DNA from: Salibacteraceae bacterium
GTDB lineage: Bacteria > Bacteroidota > Bacteroidia > Flavobacteriales_G > Salibacteraceae
Direction of reading: 5' to 3'
DNA: 64,000 bases
NCBI GenBank assembly: GCA_018401875.1
Contig: JAGYJZ010000004.1
Span: forward strand, 62,001-126,000
Shown piece by piece: positions 1 through 9,807 of this stretch. The notes beneath the pieces are model-generated. The model was given only the letters and a program-made list of their open reading frames with translations, searched no databases and was not told the DNA's origin. A program made the position numbers and the translations under genes. The first letter of the stretch is position 1; every line of letters starts with the position of its first letter.

Positions 1-2
1 CT

Positions 3-602
3 GACAACACATCAGATATCTATACTGTAGATGGGGACTATGCTAGCTCAGCTAACATGACTTACACCTTCAACAGTGACGGTACGTTTACTGCTACCTC
101 AAGCATGAGTCAGTCATATACGCGTTCTGAAACAGAAACGGGATATACACTTGACTACACTTCTACTGAATCAAGCACTAGCACTATTTCTGGTACATGG
201 TCTTTCATCGATGGTAACAAGTCAGATGAATTCAAAAACAAGGAGCGTATTGCTCTTTGGTACAAGAGTGTAAGCGAAGTGTATGTTTCTGAAGCAGAGT
301 GGGATTTTACGGATACCGATGCCACCGACTTCTGGAACTACAACAATTCAGATGAATCTGAAAGCGATACCTCAGAAGACACGTATACTTACGATGACAC
401 TGATTCGGATGAAATGTGGGAACTTGTAATGCTTTCCAACAAAGAAATGCAGGTAACCGGCCGTTATTCATATTCTGGAACTGGATCGTATACTTCAGAG
501 CAGACGTATTACGATGGTTCAAGCACCATCACCTCACAATACGAGTCAAACTCTAACTACACCAGCACTGGTACTATTGACATGACCCTTACACAGGAGT
601 AA
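3..602 (+). CDS. 3' end of a secreted-type protein, 5' truncated by the window edge
   Basis: The reading frame is open from base 3 with no stop before TAA at 600-602, so the gene starts outside the window; the first ATG, at 57, is probably internal. The visible part is very rich in Ser, Thr, Tyr, Asp and Glu and almost free of Cys, with alternating polar and aromatic residues typical of exported beta-sheet proteins. A pattern of a glycine-rich opening followed by strands (GTWSF, WELVMLSN, TGRYSYSG) recalls lipocalin-like lipoproteins of Bacteroidota, but no family motif is decisive. It is followed 20 bp later by a strong terminator shared with tyrS. Function unknown. Confidence 0.6.
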   Translation, partial: DNTSDIYTVDGDYASSANMTYTFNSDGTFTATSSMSQSYTRSETETGYTLDYTSTESSTSTISGTWSFIDGNKSDEFKNKERIALWYKSVSEVYVSEAEWDFTDTDATDFWNYNNSDESESDTSEDTYTYDDTDSDEMWELVMLSNKEMQVTGRYSYSGTGSYTSEQTYYDGSSTITSQYESNSNYTSTGTIDMTLTQE

Positions 603-619
603 GCATCATTTTTGAAACA

Positions 620-651
620 AAAAAGCCCCAGCACTTGCTGGGGCTTTTTTT
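620..651. terminator. Bidirectional intrinsic terminator between convergent genes
   Basis: A perfect 9-bp stem AGCCCCAGC / GCTGGGGCT (624-632 and 637-645) closes a 4-base ACTT loop, with an A-run on the left and a T-run on the right. It can therefore terminate both the plus-strand gene ending at 602 and minus-strand tyrS ending at 666. Confidence 0.9.
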
Positions 652-665
652 ATACTCTAACTTTT

Positions 666-1940
666 CTATTCCGCAATTACTAAGAAATAGTTCTTCTTAC
701 CACGCTGAACCAATAGGTATTTACCTGCTATCAAATCAGCCGAAGAAGAAGTAAACTCCTCACTTATTTTGCTTTTGTTAATGGCTATCGAATTCTCTTT
801 CAGAGCCCTTCTCGCTTCACCGTTTGACGCAAGAAAACCCGTTTTGTCTGCCAACAACTCAATAATTCCCATTCCATTCTCAATTTCGGCTTTAGAAACC
901 CTTCCTTGAGGAACACCTTCGAAAACATCAAGCACCGTTGCTTCATCAAGACTCATCAGCGCTTCACTTGTTGCCTTACCAAAAAGCACCTCAGATGCAT
1001 TAATTGCATTTTCTAAATCGCCTGATGAATGAACCCTTGTTGTCAACTCTTCTGCCAGCGCACGTTGCATTGCTCTCAAATGTGGTGCTTGTAAATGTTC
1101 CGTTTCTATAGCTTCAATTTCCTCTTTATTCTTGGTTGAAAACACTCGCATGTAATTCCCCACATCGCCATCAGCTGTATTAAGTAAAAATTGATAAAAC
1201 TTATACGGTGATGTTCTATTAGGGTCTAACCATACGTTTCCACCTTCTGTTTTACCAAACTTGGTTCCATCTGCTTTTTTAATGAGTGGCGTTGTGAGAG
1301 CATAAGCCTCGCCTCCTTCCATTCTTCGTATGAGCTCGGTGCCGGTGGTAATATTTCCCCATTGATCACTGCCTCCCATTTGAATGTTGCAGCCATAATG
1401 CTTCCATAAATGGTAAAAATCATAGCCCTGAATGAGTTGATAGCTGAACTCTGTAAAAGACATTCCATTTTCAAGCCTGTTTTTCACAGAGTCTTTGGCA
1501 AGCATGTAATTGATGGGAATGTGTTTCCCAACATCTCGAATAAACCCCAGAAAATCAAAGTCTTTGAACCAGTCGTAATTGTTGACAATCTGAGCGGCAT
1601 ATTTTCCTTCAAAATCGAGGAACTTCTCAAGTTGTTTTCGCTGACAATCAAGGTTGTGCTGCAACAAGTCTACACTCAATAAATTTCTCTCTGCTGATTT
1701 GCCGCTTGGATCGCCAACCATTCCAGTAGCGCCACCAACTAAGGCAATTGGATTATTGCCTGTTCTTTGAAAATGAGTTAAAGTCATGACTTGCACCATG
1801 TTGCCAATTCCAAGTGAATCAGCCGTTGGATCAAATCCAATATAACCAGTGGCTCCACCCTTCGACACTAAATCTTCTGTCCCCGGAACCATGTCTTGCA
1901 ACATGCCCCTCCATCTCAATTCTTCAACAAAATTGTTCAT
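666..1940 (-). CDS. tyrS: Tyrosyl-tRNA synthetase
   Basis: This cytoplasmic class I synthetase charges tRNA-Tyr with tyrosine. At 424 residues it has the usual bacterial length. The class I HIGH element appears as LGIGN (about residues 43-47) after [11 protein letters not shown], and the KMSKS element appears as KFGKT (about 227-231), both normal variants for bacterial TyrRS. The tyrosine-binding segment [12 protein letters not shown] (about 189-200) is intact, and the C-terminal 70 residues look like an S4 RNA-binding domain. The start ATG lies 21 bp downstream of a TAnnTTTG promoter box. It is a single-gene unit closed by the shared terminator at 620-651. Confidence 0.97.
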   Translation of the reverse strand: MNNFVEELRWRGMLQDMVPGTEDLVSKGGATGYIGFDPTADSLGIGNMVQVMTLTHFQRTGNNPIALVGGATGMVGDPSGKSAERNLLSVDLLQHNLDCQRKQLEKFLDFEGKYAAQIVNNYDWFKDFDFLGFIRDVGKHIPINYMLAKDSVKNRLENGMSFTEFSYQLIQGYDFYHLWKHYGCNIQMGGSDQWGNITTGTELIRRMEGGEAYALTTPLIKKADGTKFGKTEGGNVWLDPNRTSPYKFYQFLLNTADGDVGNYMRVFSTKNKEEIEAIETEHLQAPHLRAMQRALAEELTTRVHSSGDLENAINASEVLFGKATSEALMSLDEATVLDVFEGVPQGRVSKAEIENGMGIIELLADKTGFLASNGEARRALKENSIAINKSKISEEFTSSSADLIAGKYLLVQRGKKNYFLVIAE

Positions 1941-1960
1941 TCTTCCCTCGTTTGAGCGGC

Positions 1961-1968
1961 AAAAATAA
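1961..1968 (-). promoter_or_regulatory. Predicted -7 box of tyrS
   Basis: The minus strand reads TATTTTTG, a perfect match to the Bacteroidota -7 consensus TAnnTTTG, ending 20 bp before the tyrS ATG. No clear -33 element was identified. Confidence 0.5.
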
Positions 1969-2002
1969 GCTTATATCTAAGTAACTTCTAGAACCTTATA
2001 CC

Positions 2003-2998
2003 TTACTCGTTGATGATCTCGAAGAGTTTATCAAGGTTTGGCGTTAAGATGATTTCAATTCTGCGGTTTTTTGCCTTGCCTTCTGCTGTGCTATTATCTG
2101 CTACAGGGATAAACTCTCCGCGGCCTGCGGCAGTCAACATAGTGTTATTAACTCCACCATCATTGGTCATTATCTTAACGACTGACGTTGCCCGCATCAC
2201 CGATAAATCCCAATTGTCTTTTATTGCGCCAGATCCATTAAACGGGTCGGTATCCGTGTGACCTTCTACCAAAATGGTAATTTCTTTTTCATTCTTAATT
2301 ACGGCTGAAAGATCGAGCAAAGCTTTCTTTCCATCTGCGTTTACAATGGTGCTTCCGCTCGGAAACAGGAGCTTAGCTTCAAGGCTTACATATATTTTAC
2401 CGTTTCGTTGCTCAACAGTTAATCCCTTGTCGGCAAAGCCTGTTAATGCGGCAGAGATTCGATCTTTTAATGCTCGAAAGGCTGCATCCTTTTCAGCAAT
2501 AATGTTCTCAAGCTCTTTTACCCGAGCTTCTCTTTTCTCTAATTCAGATTGTACATCATTCAACCTTTGCTCCTTGAGACCAAGTTCTCTTTCTAACTCT
2601 CTTAGGTCATCTTCTCTGCGCTGAAGGTCAAGCTGAGTTTCTCTTAATTCTTCTAATAATTTACGGTTTTCTTTATCGCCCTCGTTGCGAGATTTACTCA
2701 ATCTTTCCGTTAAATCTTCATTGAGTTTATCGAGCGATTGATATTTAGATTGAAGCTTCCTGTAGTATTTGCCATCAGACGCAGTATCAATTTTAATTTG
2801 ATTAATCTCCTTGGTCATCTTGGCGATGCTGGCTTTCATTTCCTCATTATCTGCGAGCAATTTTCTGTTGCTATTGGTCAGAGACTCGCGTTCATTCTCG
2901 CATGTCTCTTGTTTTGTTTTCAACTCCTCATACTGACGAGAAGGAACACACGATGATGCAACAATAGCTATAGCAGCTAAAAACAATGGAAATTTCAT
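2003..2998 (-). CDS. OmpA-family lipoprotein with long coiled coil
   Basis: This is a predicted outer-membrane lipoprotein that binds peptidoglycan. The start was set at the ATG beginning MKFPLFLAAIAIVASSC, because this gives a proper signal peptide with lipobox VASSC; an in-frame start 13 codons upstream would spoil it. Residues of about 25-175 are a charged heptad-rich coiled coil (many Glu, Leu, Lys, Arg), followed by an OmpA_C domain with the motifs VEGHTDTDPF and GRGEFIPVADN and the ending NRRIEIILTP. The asparagine and arginine of NRR match the diaminopimelate-contacting region of the family. Architecture resembles spacers that tether the outer membrane to the wall. It appears monocistronic. 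Confidence 0.85.
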   Translation of the reverse strand: MKFPLFLAAIAIVASSCVPSRQYEELKTKQETCENERESLTNSNRKLLADNEEMKASIAKMTKEINQIKIDTASDGKYYRKLQSKYQSLDKLNEDLTERLSKSRNEGDKENRKLLEELRETQLDLQRREDDLRELERELGLKEQRLNDVQSELEKREARVKELENIIAEKDAAFRALKDRISAALTGFADKGLTVEQRNGKIYVSLEAKLLFPSGSTIVNADGKKALLDLSAVIKNEKEITILVEGHTDTDPFNGSGAIKDNWDLSVMRATSVVKIMTNDGGVNNTMLTAAGRGEFIPVADNSTAEGKAKNRRIEIILTPNLDKLFEIINE

Positions 2999-3108
2999 AC
3001 CTAAATAACTTTGATTATTAAGCAAAGCTACTGGCAAGAAGATAAAGGAAAATCAACGCGTGGAGGAATTATGAACAGTGGTGTTTTCGTTAAGCTGAGA
3101 CGATCCGA

Positions 3109-4833
3109 CTATTTATCCAATTTCAGGCTTTCATCAATCCAAACTTTTCGGAAATCACGATACTCAATACTATTTTGAGGCAGTCCTTTCACGTATTTAG
3201 GAAGTAACCTGGTAAACTCTTCATAATAAAGGGGCATCACGACTGCATCATCAATTAGCATTTGATCAAGGCTGCTAAAAATTCTATACCGTGTGGTTTC
3301 ATCAAGCTCACGAATGCCCATATGGTATAGGCTGTCATACAAGCCACTATGGTAATTTACAGTATTGAGTTAGGTAGCTGACGCATCTTTCATATCATCC
3401 CCTAAAAAGAGGCACAGAAAATTCTCAGGATCGGGATAATCTGCCAACCATCCTGTTCTCCAAAAGGCTGCTTCACCATTTTCAGCATTATCCGATTGTT
3501 GGGCCATGCTTAGCACCTTAATTTCAATATTTACGTTTAAGTTTTCCTTAAGCATTTGCTGAATTACCTGAGCAATTACCTCATAGTTCTGACCACCACT
3601 TGTGGTTTCAAGAGTAACAGAAGGAAATCCTTCCCCATTTGGATAACCTGCTTGCTGAAGCAATTCACGAGCCTTCTCTGGATTGAACTCATTTCCGCGA
3701 ATGGTTTCGTGAGGATAGTTATTAAGTACTGGCGGAACGATTCCATAAATTCCCGGTGTACCTTCCCCCTGAAGTGTGTACTCAATTAAAGCTCTTCGAT
3801 CAACGGCCAGATTAAAGGCTTTTCTGATTCTAACATCTTTGAAAAGCTCGTTTGAATGCTGAAAAGCATAGTAATGAACGCTTAGAGACGGCATAACCTG
3901 AGGGCGATAGGACATGACTTCTTTTCCAGTAGTCTCATCGAGGCTTCCCATGACATCTCCGTACATGTCAATAGGAAGTGTAAAAATCATGTCCAAGTCA
4001 CCATTCTTAAAATTAAGCAACTCACTTTTTTTGTCTTTAACAAATGACATTTGCAGTGCGTCCAAATAGGGTAATGCATTTCCAAATTCATCAACGCCCC
4101 AGTAGTTTTCGTTTCGTTCTAAAACAACCAACTCGTCCCTTTGGAACACCTTTAAGAAAAACGGCCCAGTTCCAACAGCTTTGCTTGCCATTTGATCTCC
4201 GTAAGCTTCTACAGCTTCCTTTGGAAAAATATAAAACGCATTATGTCCCATCAACCTCAAGAATGAAGCAAAAGGAAAATTGAGTTTTATTTTAACTGTA
4301 TAATCGTCAACTACTTCAATACAATCGAGGGGTGAAGGATTCTCGCCATTCGATTTAGCGCTATAATATTCTTTTGCACCTTTGAGTCGCTCTCTAACCA
4401 GCCAGAACATCTGATTGTTTGCGCTTGGCGTACATAATTGCTCAAAGCAATATTGAACATCTGCAGCCTTCACTTCACGACCTTCACCGCCACTAAAACA
4501 AGCATCATCATGAAACTTCACTCCTTTTCTTAAGCGAAACGTCCATTCGGTTGCGTCTTCATTAGACTCCCAACTTTCAGCAAGACAAGGAATAGGTTCG
4601 AGCGTGGATTGATCAAATTGAACCAATCCTTCATAGACTTGGCTGGCTACTCTAAAACCCGCAACCTCAGTGATTTCAAGAGGAAAGAGGCTGCGGATAT
4701 CCATAACCTCGTTTACTCTAAAAACGCCACCAATTTGGACACCTCCCTTACCCTCACGAAAGGTGCTTTTTTGATCATTCGCACATCCAATCAAAAACAA
4801 TGCGATGACAACGGAAGTAAGTAGTCTTGTCAT
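3109..4833 (-). pseudogene. Peptide ABC-transporter substrate-binding lipoprotein (SBP_bac_5), interrupted by in-frame TAA
   Basis: The gene encodes a family 5 extracellular solute-binding protein (peptide, nickel or similar ligands). MTRLLTSVVIALFLIGC is a lipoprotein signal with Cys17 as lipidation site; upstream in-frame starts lack this. Family features include EVKAADVQYCFEQL, AVGTGPFFLKVF and RIRKAFNLAVDRRALI. Reading stops at TAA (3372-3370, codon 488), yet the same frame continues without shift as LNTVNYHSGLYDSLYHMG and on to DK at 3109, which is the expected C-terminal lobe. One substitution (for example a Tyr codon to TAA) explains it. No permease or ATPase genes are nearby. A sequencing error, decay or readthrough cannot be told apart here. 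Confidence 0.8.
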
Positions 4834-4970
4834 AGTAAGTAGTTCTACGCGAATATATAAGAAGAGTTCTAAGAAATGCCATAATACAATCAGAGTCATG
4901 TTTCTGGAAAGATAATTATGACGAACAACAAGTTTTCTACTCAGGTAAGCGTTAATTTGAAGGATTTTCA

Positions 4971-7900
4971 ATGAAGCCCCTTACCCGAATATTTTGCTTG
5001 GTACTAAGACCAAAGCTGCTGCTAATTTTGCTGGCGTTGGTTGCTGTGCAAAAGGGCAGCGCGCAAGATGATGTGAGGCAATTAACAATTGATGAGCGCC
5101 AAACAATACTGGACACGAATAGTATTATCCCTGAAAGTTTCGAGCTAAAAGGTCTAGAGCTACAGCAGTACAGCATCGATTTTGCAAAGGCTGAACTCAG
5201 CATTATCGACAGCTCGGTGCCTCTTCCCATCGAAATAATTGTAAGTTTCCGAACATTTCCATTCAACTTCTCGAAACCGTATCAGCACAAAGACGAGTCG
5301 TTGATCATCGCAAGACAGCGCGTTTACAATCCTTTCCGATCAACCGGTGATGCTCAAAACCAAAGCCTTCTGGATTTTGGTGACATTGAAAAACGGGGAA
5401 GTATTTCGCGTGGAATCAGTTCTGGAAACAACCAAAATTTATCGGTCAATTCAAGTTTAAACCTTCAACTTTCTGGTCGGTTAAACGAGCGCTTTAGCCT
5501 TGTAGCGGCCATTGCCGATCAAAATATACCGATTCAGCCCGAAGGCAACACCCAGCAACTTCAAGATTTTGACCAAGTTTATATCCAAATATTTGACGCT
5601 AACACGCGCATCACAGCAGGCGATTTTCAAACGGTGCGCAACGAAGGCTATTTCATGCAATTCAATAAACGGTTGCAAGGTGGTCGCATAGAAAGCACGA
5701 TCATTCCTTTCAATGAAGACACAACGCGGGTGCTACAAGTGGAAGCAAGTGGCGCGGTTTCACGCGGAAAATTTGCGCGAAAAACCATCCAAGGCGTAGA
5801 GGGAAACCAAGGTCCATACAGGCTCACCGGAGCCGATGGCGAACCATTTATTGTGGTACTTTCAGGCACCGAACGTCTTTACATTGACGGCAGACTTTTG
5901 CTGCGCGGACAAGAAAACGACTACGTCATCAATTACAACACTTCTGAAATCACCTTCACTGCGAAAACCTTGATCACAAAAGACCGCAGAATTGTGGCTG
6001 AATACCAGTATTCTGACCGCAATTATGCCCGATCTCTCATCTACAGCTCGGCCAATTATAAAGGCCAACGAATGAAGCTAGATTTGGCTTTCTATACCGA
6101 GCAAGACGCCAAAAATCAGCCGTTGCAACAAACGCTCACTGACCAACAAAAAGATGTGCTGCGAGGCGCAGGCGATAACACTGCACGCACGCTTGCTCCG
6201 AGCTTAGACTCCGTGGGTTTTAGCGAAAATCAGCTGTTGTATGACTTGGTTGACACTTCGTACATCGATGCCGTACTCAACCTCGAAATTGAAGCGAGAG
6301 GAGTGCTCGTCTATTCCACTGACCCTGAAAAAGCGGTTTATCAAGCCGTGTTTTCAAATGTTGGTGCAGGAAATGGAAACTATGTTTTTTCAGAGCAATT
6401 GGCTTTTGGCCGTGTGTATGCGTGGGTGCCACCTATTGATGGCACGCCTCAAGGCTCATACGAACCCGTGATTCAACTCGTAACGCCTAAGCAACGGCAA
6501 ATGATTACGGCAAGGGCTGAATACGCCCTCACCGAAAGCATCAACGCCACGGTTGAATGGGCAGGAAGCAATAATGATATCAATACCTTCAGCACGTTAG
6601 ACGGGCAAGATGATTTGGGCATGGGAACCAAAGTCACCATTGATGGCAGTCAAAAAATGACTGAAAAATGGCGGGCTCTGGCCAAAGTCGACTATGAATT
6701 TCTACAGCAGAACTTTTCACAAATAGAGCGTTTTCGCGATGTGGAGTTTGACCGCGACTGGAACATCCGTGACCTTATCATTCCTGACAATCAAAATGTG
6801 ATAGGCGCAGAAATCGGTGCCCAACACAAAGAAAGTTTTAGGACGTTGTATGGCGTTAAATCATTCACTGCTGGCAATTCATTCCGAGGAATTCAAAATT
6901 CAGCAGCTGTTTTTTCCGACTTTAAACACCTGAAAGGAAACTATGCTGCCAGTATCACCAATCAAGAGGGAGAACTCATCAGAAGCGATTATTTTCAGCA
7001 CAACACCGCTGTCACCATTCCATTCTGGAAGCTTCAATTGGGATTTAAGGACGACTTAGAGGAAAACAGACGCTACGACCCTAGCGCTGACACGTTGAAC
7101 AACCTTTCCTTCAAATGGTGGGAATGGGAAGCTTCTATCGCCACGCCCGACAGCGCAAAAAACAGGCACAAACTCTCTTACTCAGAGCGCACCGACTGGT
7201 TGAAAGATAATGCCGACTTGGGAAAAGCCACGTTTGCCCGAATTTATGGCTACGAAATGGGGTTGACGAAAATGTCGAACTCGAGTTTGAACGTCCGCGT
7301 AAACTACCGCACATTGGATATTCTAAACAATGAACTCACGGCTCAAAAACAAGAAAACACCCTGCTCTCGCGGGCCGAATATCAATTTCGAATTTTCAAG
7401 GGCGCCATCAGTTCTTCTACGTTTTATGAAATTGGCTCAGGACTGGAAAACAGACGCGAGTTTGTGTACATTGAAACCACGCCCGGACAGGGAACACACA
7501 TCCACATCGACTACAACAAAAATGACGTGAAAGAACTGGACGAATTTGAACTGGCCATTCAAGCTGACCAAGTAGCCTCTGCTAATTACCTCAAAGTATT
7601 CGTGCCCACAAACGATTACATCAAGGTGTTTCGAAACCAGTTTACGCAGTCAATATTTTTCAGACCAGCCAGCATATGGCGCAGCAAAGAAGGCGTGCGC
7701 AATATTGTGAGTTATTTTTCAGACCAGTTTTCATTCTCTGCCGACCGTAAAAATTTGGAGTTGGATCTGTTGGACCAGTTCAATCCATTCATCTTCGACC
7801 TCGCTGACTCGGTGTTGCAATCGACCAACTCTAACCTGCGAAATATCTTCTATTTCAATCAGTCGCATCCCATTTTTGGTGCCGACATTACCTATCAGCG

Positions 7901-8492
7901 TCTCGATGCGCGAAACTTATTGACCAGTGGATTTGAGTCACGCGAAAACGAAAAAACAAGTGCTGGGTTTCGTTGGAATTTTACATCGATACTCGGACTT
8001 GAGTCACGGGCAGAGCAGGGCCGAAAAACATCCAAATCGGATGCGGGAATCTTAAGTTCGAGGAACTATAACATCCACTACCAGCAGGTTGAGCCAACCT
8101 TGGTGCTGCAACCCGGCACAAAGTGGCGCTTGAGCTTTTCATTCAACTACAAAGAGCAAGAAAACAAGCTGAATGTAGAAGGCGCCTTCAGCGGGGGCGA
8201 AAAATCAATCGCACGGAGAAGTGCCCTCGAATTTAACCTCAGTTCTCCTGAAAAAGGGAGTTTATTGATGACTGGAAGCCTCGTGCAAATCAATTACTCC
8301 GGTGCGGCCGGAAGTGCCGTTGGGTTTGAAATGTTGGATGGTTTACAACCCGGACTCAACGGTACGTGGGGCATTTCTTACCAACGCACCTTGGCCAATA
8401 ATTTACAAATCAACCTGACCTATAACGGTCGTCAATCACCAGGCCTGCGCACCATTCACACGGGTGGAGTGGAAGCCCGAGCCTTTTTCTAA
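4971..8492 (+). CDS. Very large predicted outer-membrane beta-barrel protein of unknown function
   Basis: The 1173-residue product has an N-terminal signal peptide (about residues 1-31, ending GSAQ). The rest is strand-rich, with alternating hydrophobic and polar residues, many aromatics and few Cys. A glycine/serine-rich block (about 140-175, GSISRGISSGNN then SSLNLQLSGRL) is followed by recurrent strand-turn units to the C-terminus, which ends in aromatic FF as in many outer-membrane barrels. No TonB box, plug domain or T9SS sorting domain was recognised. It is transcribed divergently from the broken solute-binding gene and convergently to the next gene, 4 bp away. I recall similar uncharacterised long proteins in Bacteroidota, but assign no function. 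Confidence 0.75.
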   Translation: MKPLTRIFCLVLRPKLLLILLALVAVQKGSAQDDVRQLTIDERQTILDTNSIIPESFELKGLELQQYSIDFAKAELSIIDSSVPLPIEIIVSFRTFPFNFSKPYQHKDESLIIARQRVYNPFRSTGDAQNQSLLDFGDIEKRGSISRGISSGNNQNLSVNSSLNLQLSGRLNERFSLVAAIADQNIPIQPEGNTQQLQDFDQVYIQIFDANTRITAGDFQTVRNEGYFMQFNKRLQGGRIESTIIPFNEDTTRVLQVEASGAVSRGKFARKTIQGVEGNQGPYRLTGADGEPFIVVLSGTERLYIDGRLLLRGQENDYVINYNTSEITFTAKTLITKDRRIVAEYQYSDRNYARSLIYSSANYKGQRMKLDLAFYTEQDAKNQPLQQTLTDQQKDVLRGAGDNTARTLAPSLDSVGFSENQLLYDLVDTSYIDAVLNLEIEARGVLVYSTDPEKAVYQAVFSNVGAGNGNYVFSEQLAFGRVYAWVPPIDGTPQGSYEPVIQLVTPKQRQMITARAEYALTESINATVEWAGSNNDINTFSTLDGQDDLGMGTKVTIDGSQKMTEKWRALAKVDYEFLQQNFSQIERFRDVEFDRDWNIRDLIIPDNQNVIGAEIGAQHKESFRTLYGVKSFTAGNSFRGIQNSAAVFSDFKHLKGNYAASITNQEGELIRSDYFQHNTAVTIPFWKLQLGFKDDLEENRRYDPSADTLNNLSFKWWEWEASIATPDSAKNRHKLSYSERTDWLKDNADLGKATFARIYGYEMGLTKMSNSSLNVRVNYRTLDILNNELTAQKQENTLLSRAEYQFRIFKGAISSSTFYEIGSGLENRREFVYIETTPGQGTHIHIDYNKNDVKELDEFELAIQADQVASANYLKVFVPTNDYIKVFRNQFTQSIFFRPASIWRSKEGVRNIVSYFSDQFSFSADRKNLELDLLDQFNPFIFDLADSVLQSTNSNLRNIFYFNQSHPIFGADITYQRLDARNLLTSGFESRENEKTSAGFRWNFTSILGLESRAEQGRKTSKSDAGILSSRNYNIHYQQVEPTLVLQPGTKWRLSFSFNYKEQENKLNVEGAFSGGEKSIARRSALEFNLSSPEKGSLLMTGSLVQINYSGAAGSAVGFEMLDGLQPGLNGTWGISYQRTLANNLQINLTYNGRQSPGLRTIHTGGVEARAFF

Positions 8493-8496
8493 GCCA

Positions 8497-9402
8497 TTAT
8501 TTCAGCTCGAAACCAGTGGTGCCCATCAGGTAGTCTTCAGCGTACATCTCAACAATGTATTTACCTTCGAGTGCTTCTTCCATCATGTCCCAGTACAAGC
8601 AAAGGTCCATTTCTTCGCCTTCATATACGATCTCTTCTTTGCGCGAATAAAGGCCTTCTTTACCGTCATAGGTAAACATGTATTCCTTCGATTGATCGAA
8701 CGAAAGCACTTCGCCATCAGGACCAACAATGCGTAAATAAATCACCTTTTTGCCGGGCTTTGTCACTTCATTTTTATCGATCGTAAAGCACGTTTTAATC
8801 TTGTCGGTGCGCTTCGCGCGGTCTGTTTCGCGGTGCACGGTGCTGTTTTTCACCCGCTGACCAAATGAAACCAAATCAACCGCTTTGAGTTTCGAACCCA
8901 ACTTCACCTTCTCGGCCAACTGCTGGTTTTTATCACTCAGCTCAAGGTTTTGATCTTTTTGTTCACTCAGCTTATTCTCTACCTCAGCCTTTTGAACAAT
9001 CAACTCTTGATTCGCGGTATTCAACGAATCGATGGTTACCAAATAATTCTTCATCACATCGCGCAGTGTTGACGCTTCTTTGCGCAATTTGTAAATGACC
9101 CACGCATCGTCTTTGTGCTTCTCTGCCTCTTTCAGCATTTTCTCAATTTGCTCTTTTTGCTCTTCAATTTGAGCGAGCATTTCGGCATTGTCGGTCGTCA
9201 CAGAATCGTAACGTGCAAGCATGTCTTCCAATTCCTTGGTCAGGTTACTTTTCTCAGTAGTGAGGTCAGTATTGTCTGTAACCAACTGCACATTCTCTTG
9301 CCGCTCGTTGTAAAAAAGATACAGTGTAGCTATGTTGGTAATCAACAAAAGCAGCACCAATACCGTTAAATTTCTACTCTTCTTGTTTTCGTTCTCGGCC
9401 AT
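8497..9402 (-). CDS. Inner-membrane anchored coiled-coil protein, function unknown
   Basis: The 301-residue protein has a short basic N-terminus, one membrane segment (about residues 13-31, LTVLVLLLLITNIATLYLF) and a coiled coil to about residue 175 dominated by Glu, Lys, Asn and Leu. It ends in a compact beta-rich domain (about 180-301) including DKIKTCFTIDKNEVTKPGKK and a acidic YEGEEMDLCLYWD segment. The topology suggests a cytoplasmic tip anchored N-terminally with the body outside, or the reverse; the sequence does not decide. I do not recognise a named family. Its C-terminus converges on the barrel gene with 4 bp between stop codons, and it has its own promoter-like box upstream. Confidence 0.8.
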   Translation of the reverse strand: MAENENKKSRNLTVLVLLLLITNIATLYLFYNERQENVQLVTDNTDLTTEKSNLTKELEDMLARYDSVTTDNAEMLAQIEEQKEQIEKMLKEAEKHKDDAWVIYKLRKEASTLRDVMKNYLVTIDSLNTANQELIVQKAEVENKLSEQKDQNLELSDKNQQLAEKVKLGSKLKAVDLVSFGQRVKNSTVHRETDRAKRTDKIKTCFTIDKNEVTKPGKKVIYLRIVGPDGEVLSFDQSKEYMFTYDGKEGLYSRKEEIVYEGEEMDLCLYWDMMEEALEGKYIVEMYAEDYLMGTTGFELK

Positions 9403-9425
9403 TACGCGATCGTATTTGTTTAATG

Positions 9426-9433
9426 CAAAGCTA
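9426..9433 (-). promoter_or_regulatory. Predicted -7 box of the coiled-coil gene
   Basis: TAGCTTTG on the minus strand is a perfect TAnnTTTG match 23 bp before the ATG at 9402. Confidence 0.45.
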
Positions 9434-9549
9434 TTAAGGTTGAAGAGCTAACGATGGGTGTTGAAAATGATTTTTGGGCAAGCGGTTGTTAGCACAGAAT
9501 ATTTGTCGTTGTGGGCGATTCATCTTGGCGTCAGGCTTACTTTTGACGC

Positions 9550-9807
9550 ATGCATCGTGTATTCAACATCGCCATTGGGTTTGTAAGTGTTATTCCTGGA
9601 ATCATTATGGCGCTTGGCGTATGGCAGTATTTTCAAGAACTCCCGATGGTGGATGTGTTGATTGGCCGAACGGTTGGAGCCTTCGCCATCATTTCGGTGG
9701 TGGCTGCCATTCAACCAAAGAAAGAACTGAAAAAAGTTTCGCAATTGGGCATCAGCATTGGCTTTTTGTGGATGCTCACCGCCATGATTTTGGAGCTTGA
9801 ACTATGA
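9550..9807 (+). CDS. Small integral membrane protein upstream of the helicase
   Basis: An 85-residue hydrophobic protein with about three membrane segments (residues 6-26, 35-57 and 66-85), the middle ones separated by a short basic loop QPKKELKK. No family motif was recognised. It overlaps the following helicase gene by 4 bp (ATGA), so the two are probably translationally coupled and this protein is made at the head of the helicase-kinase-PdeM transcript. A link to the repair function of its neighbours is possible but has no support other than position. Confidence 0.75.
   Translation: MHRVFNIAIGFVSVIPGIIMALGVWQYFQELPMVDVLIGRTVGAFAIISVVAAIQPKKELKKVSQLGISIGFLWMLTAMILELEL

Noticed and set aside
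2999-3108. tRNA or small RNA in the gap
   Set aside because: No cloverleaf, no conserved TTCGA arm and no hairpin with T-tract was found in this or other gaps.
3109-3342. Separate small gene downstream of the peptide-binding protein
   Set aside because: It is in the same frame as the upstream gene across a lone stop and encodes the missing C-terminal lobe, so it is the tail of the interrupted gene.
9474-9800. 108-residue frame overlapping the small membrane protein
   Set aside because: It is in another frame of a convincing membrane protein and has Cys/His/Trp-rich random composition.
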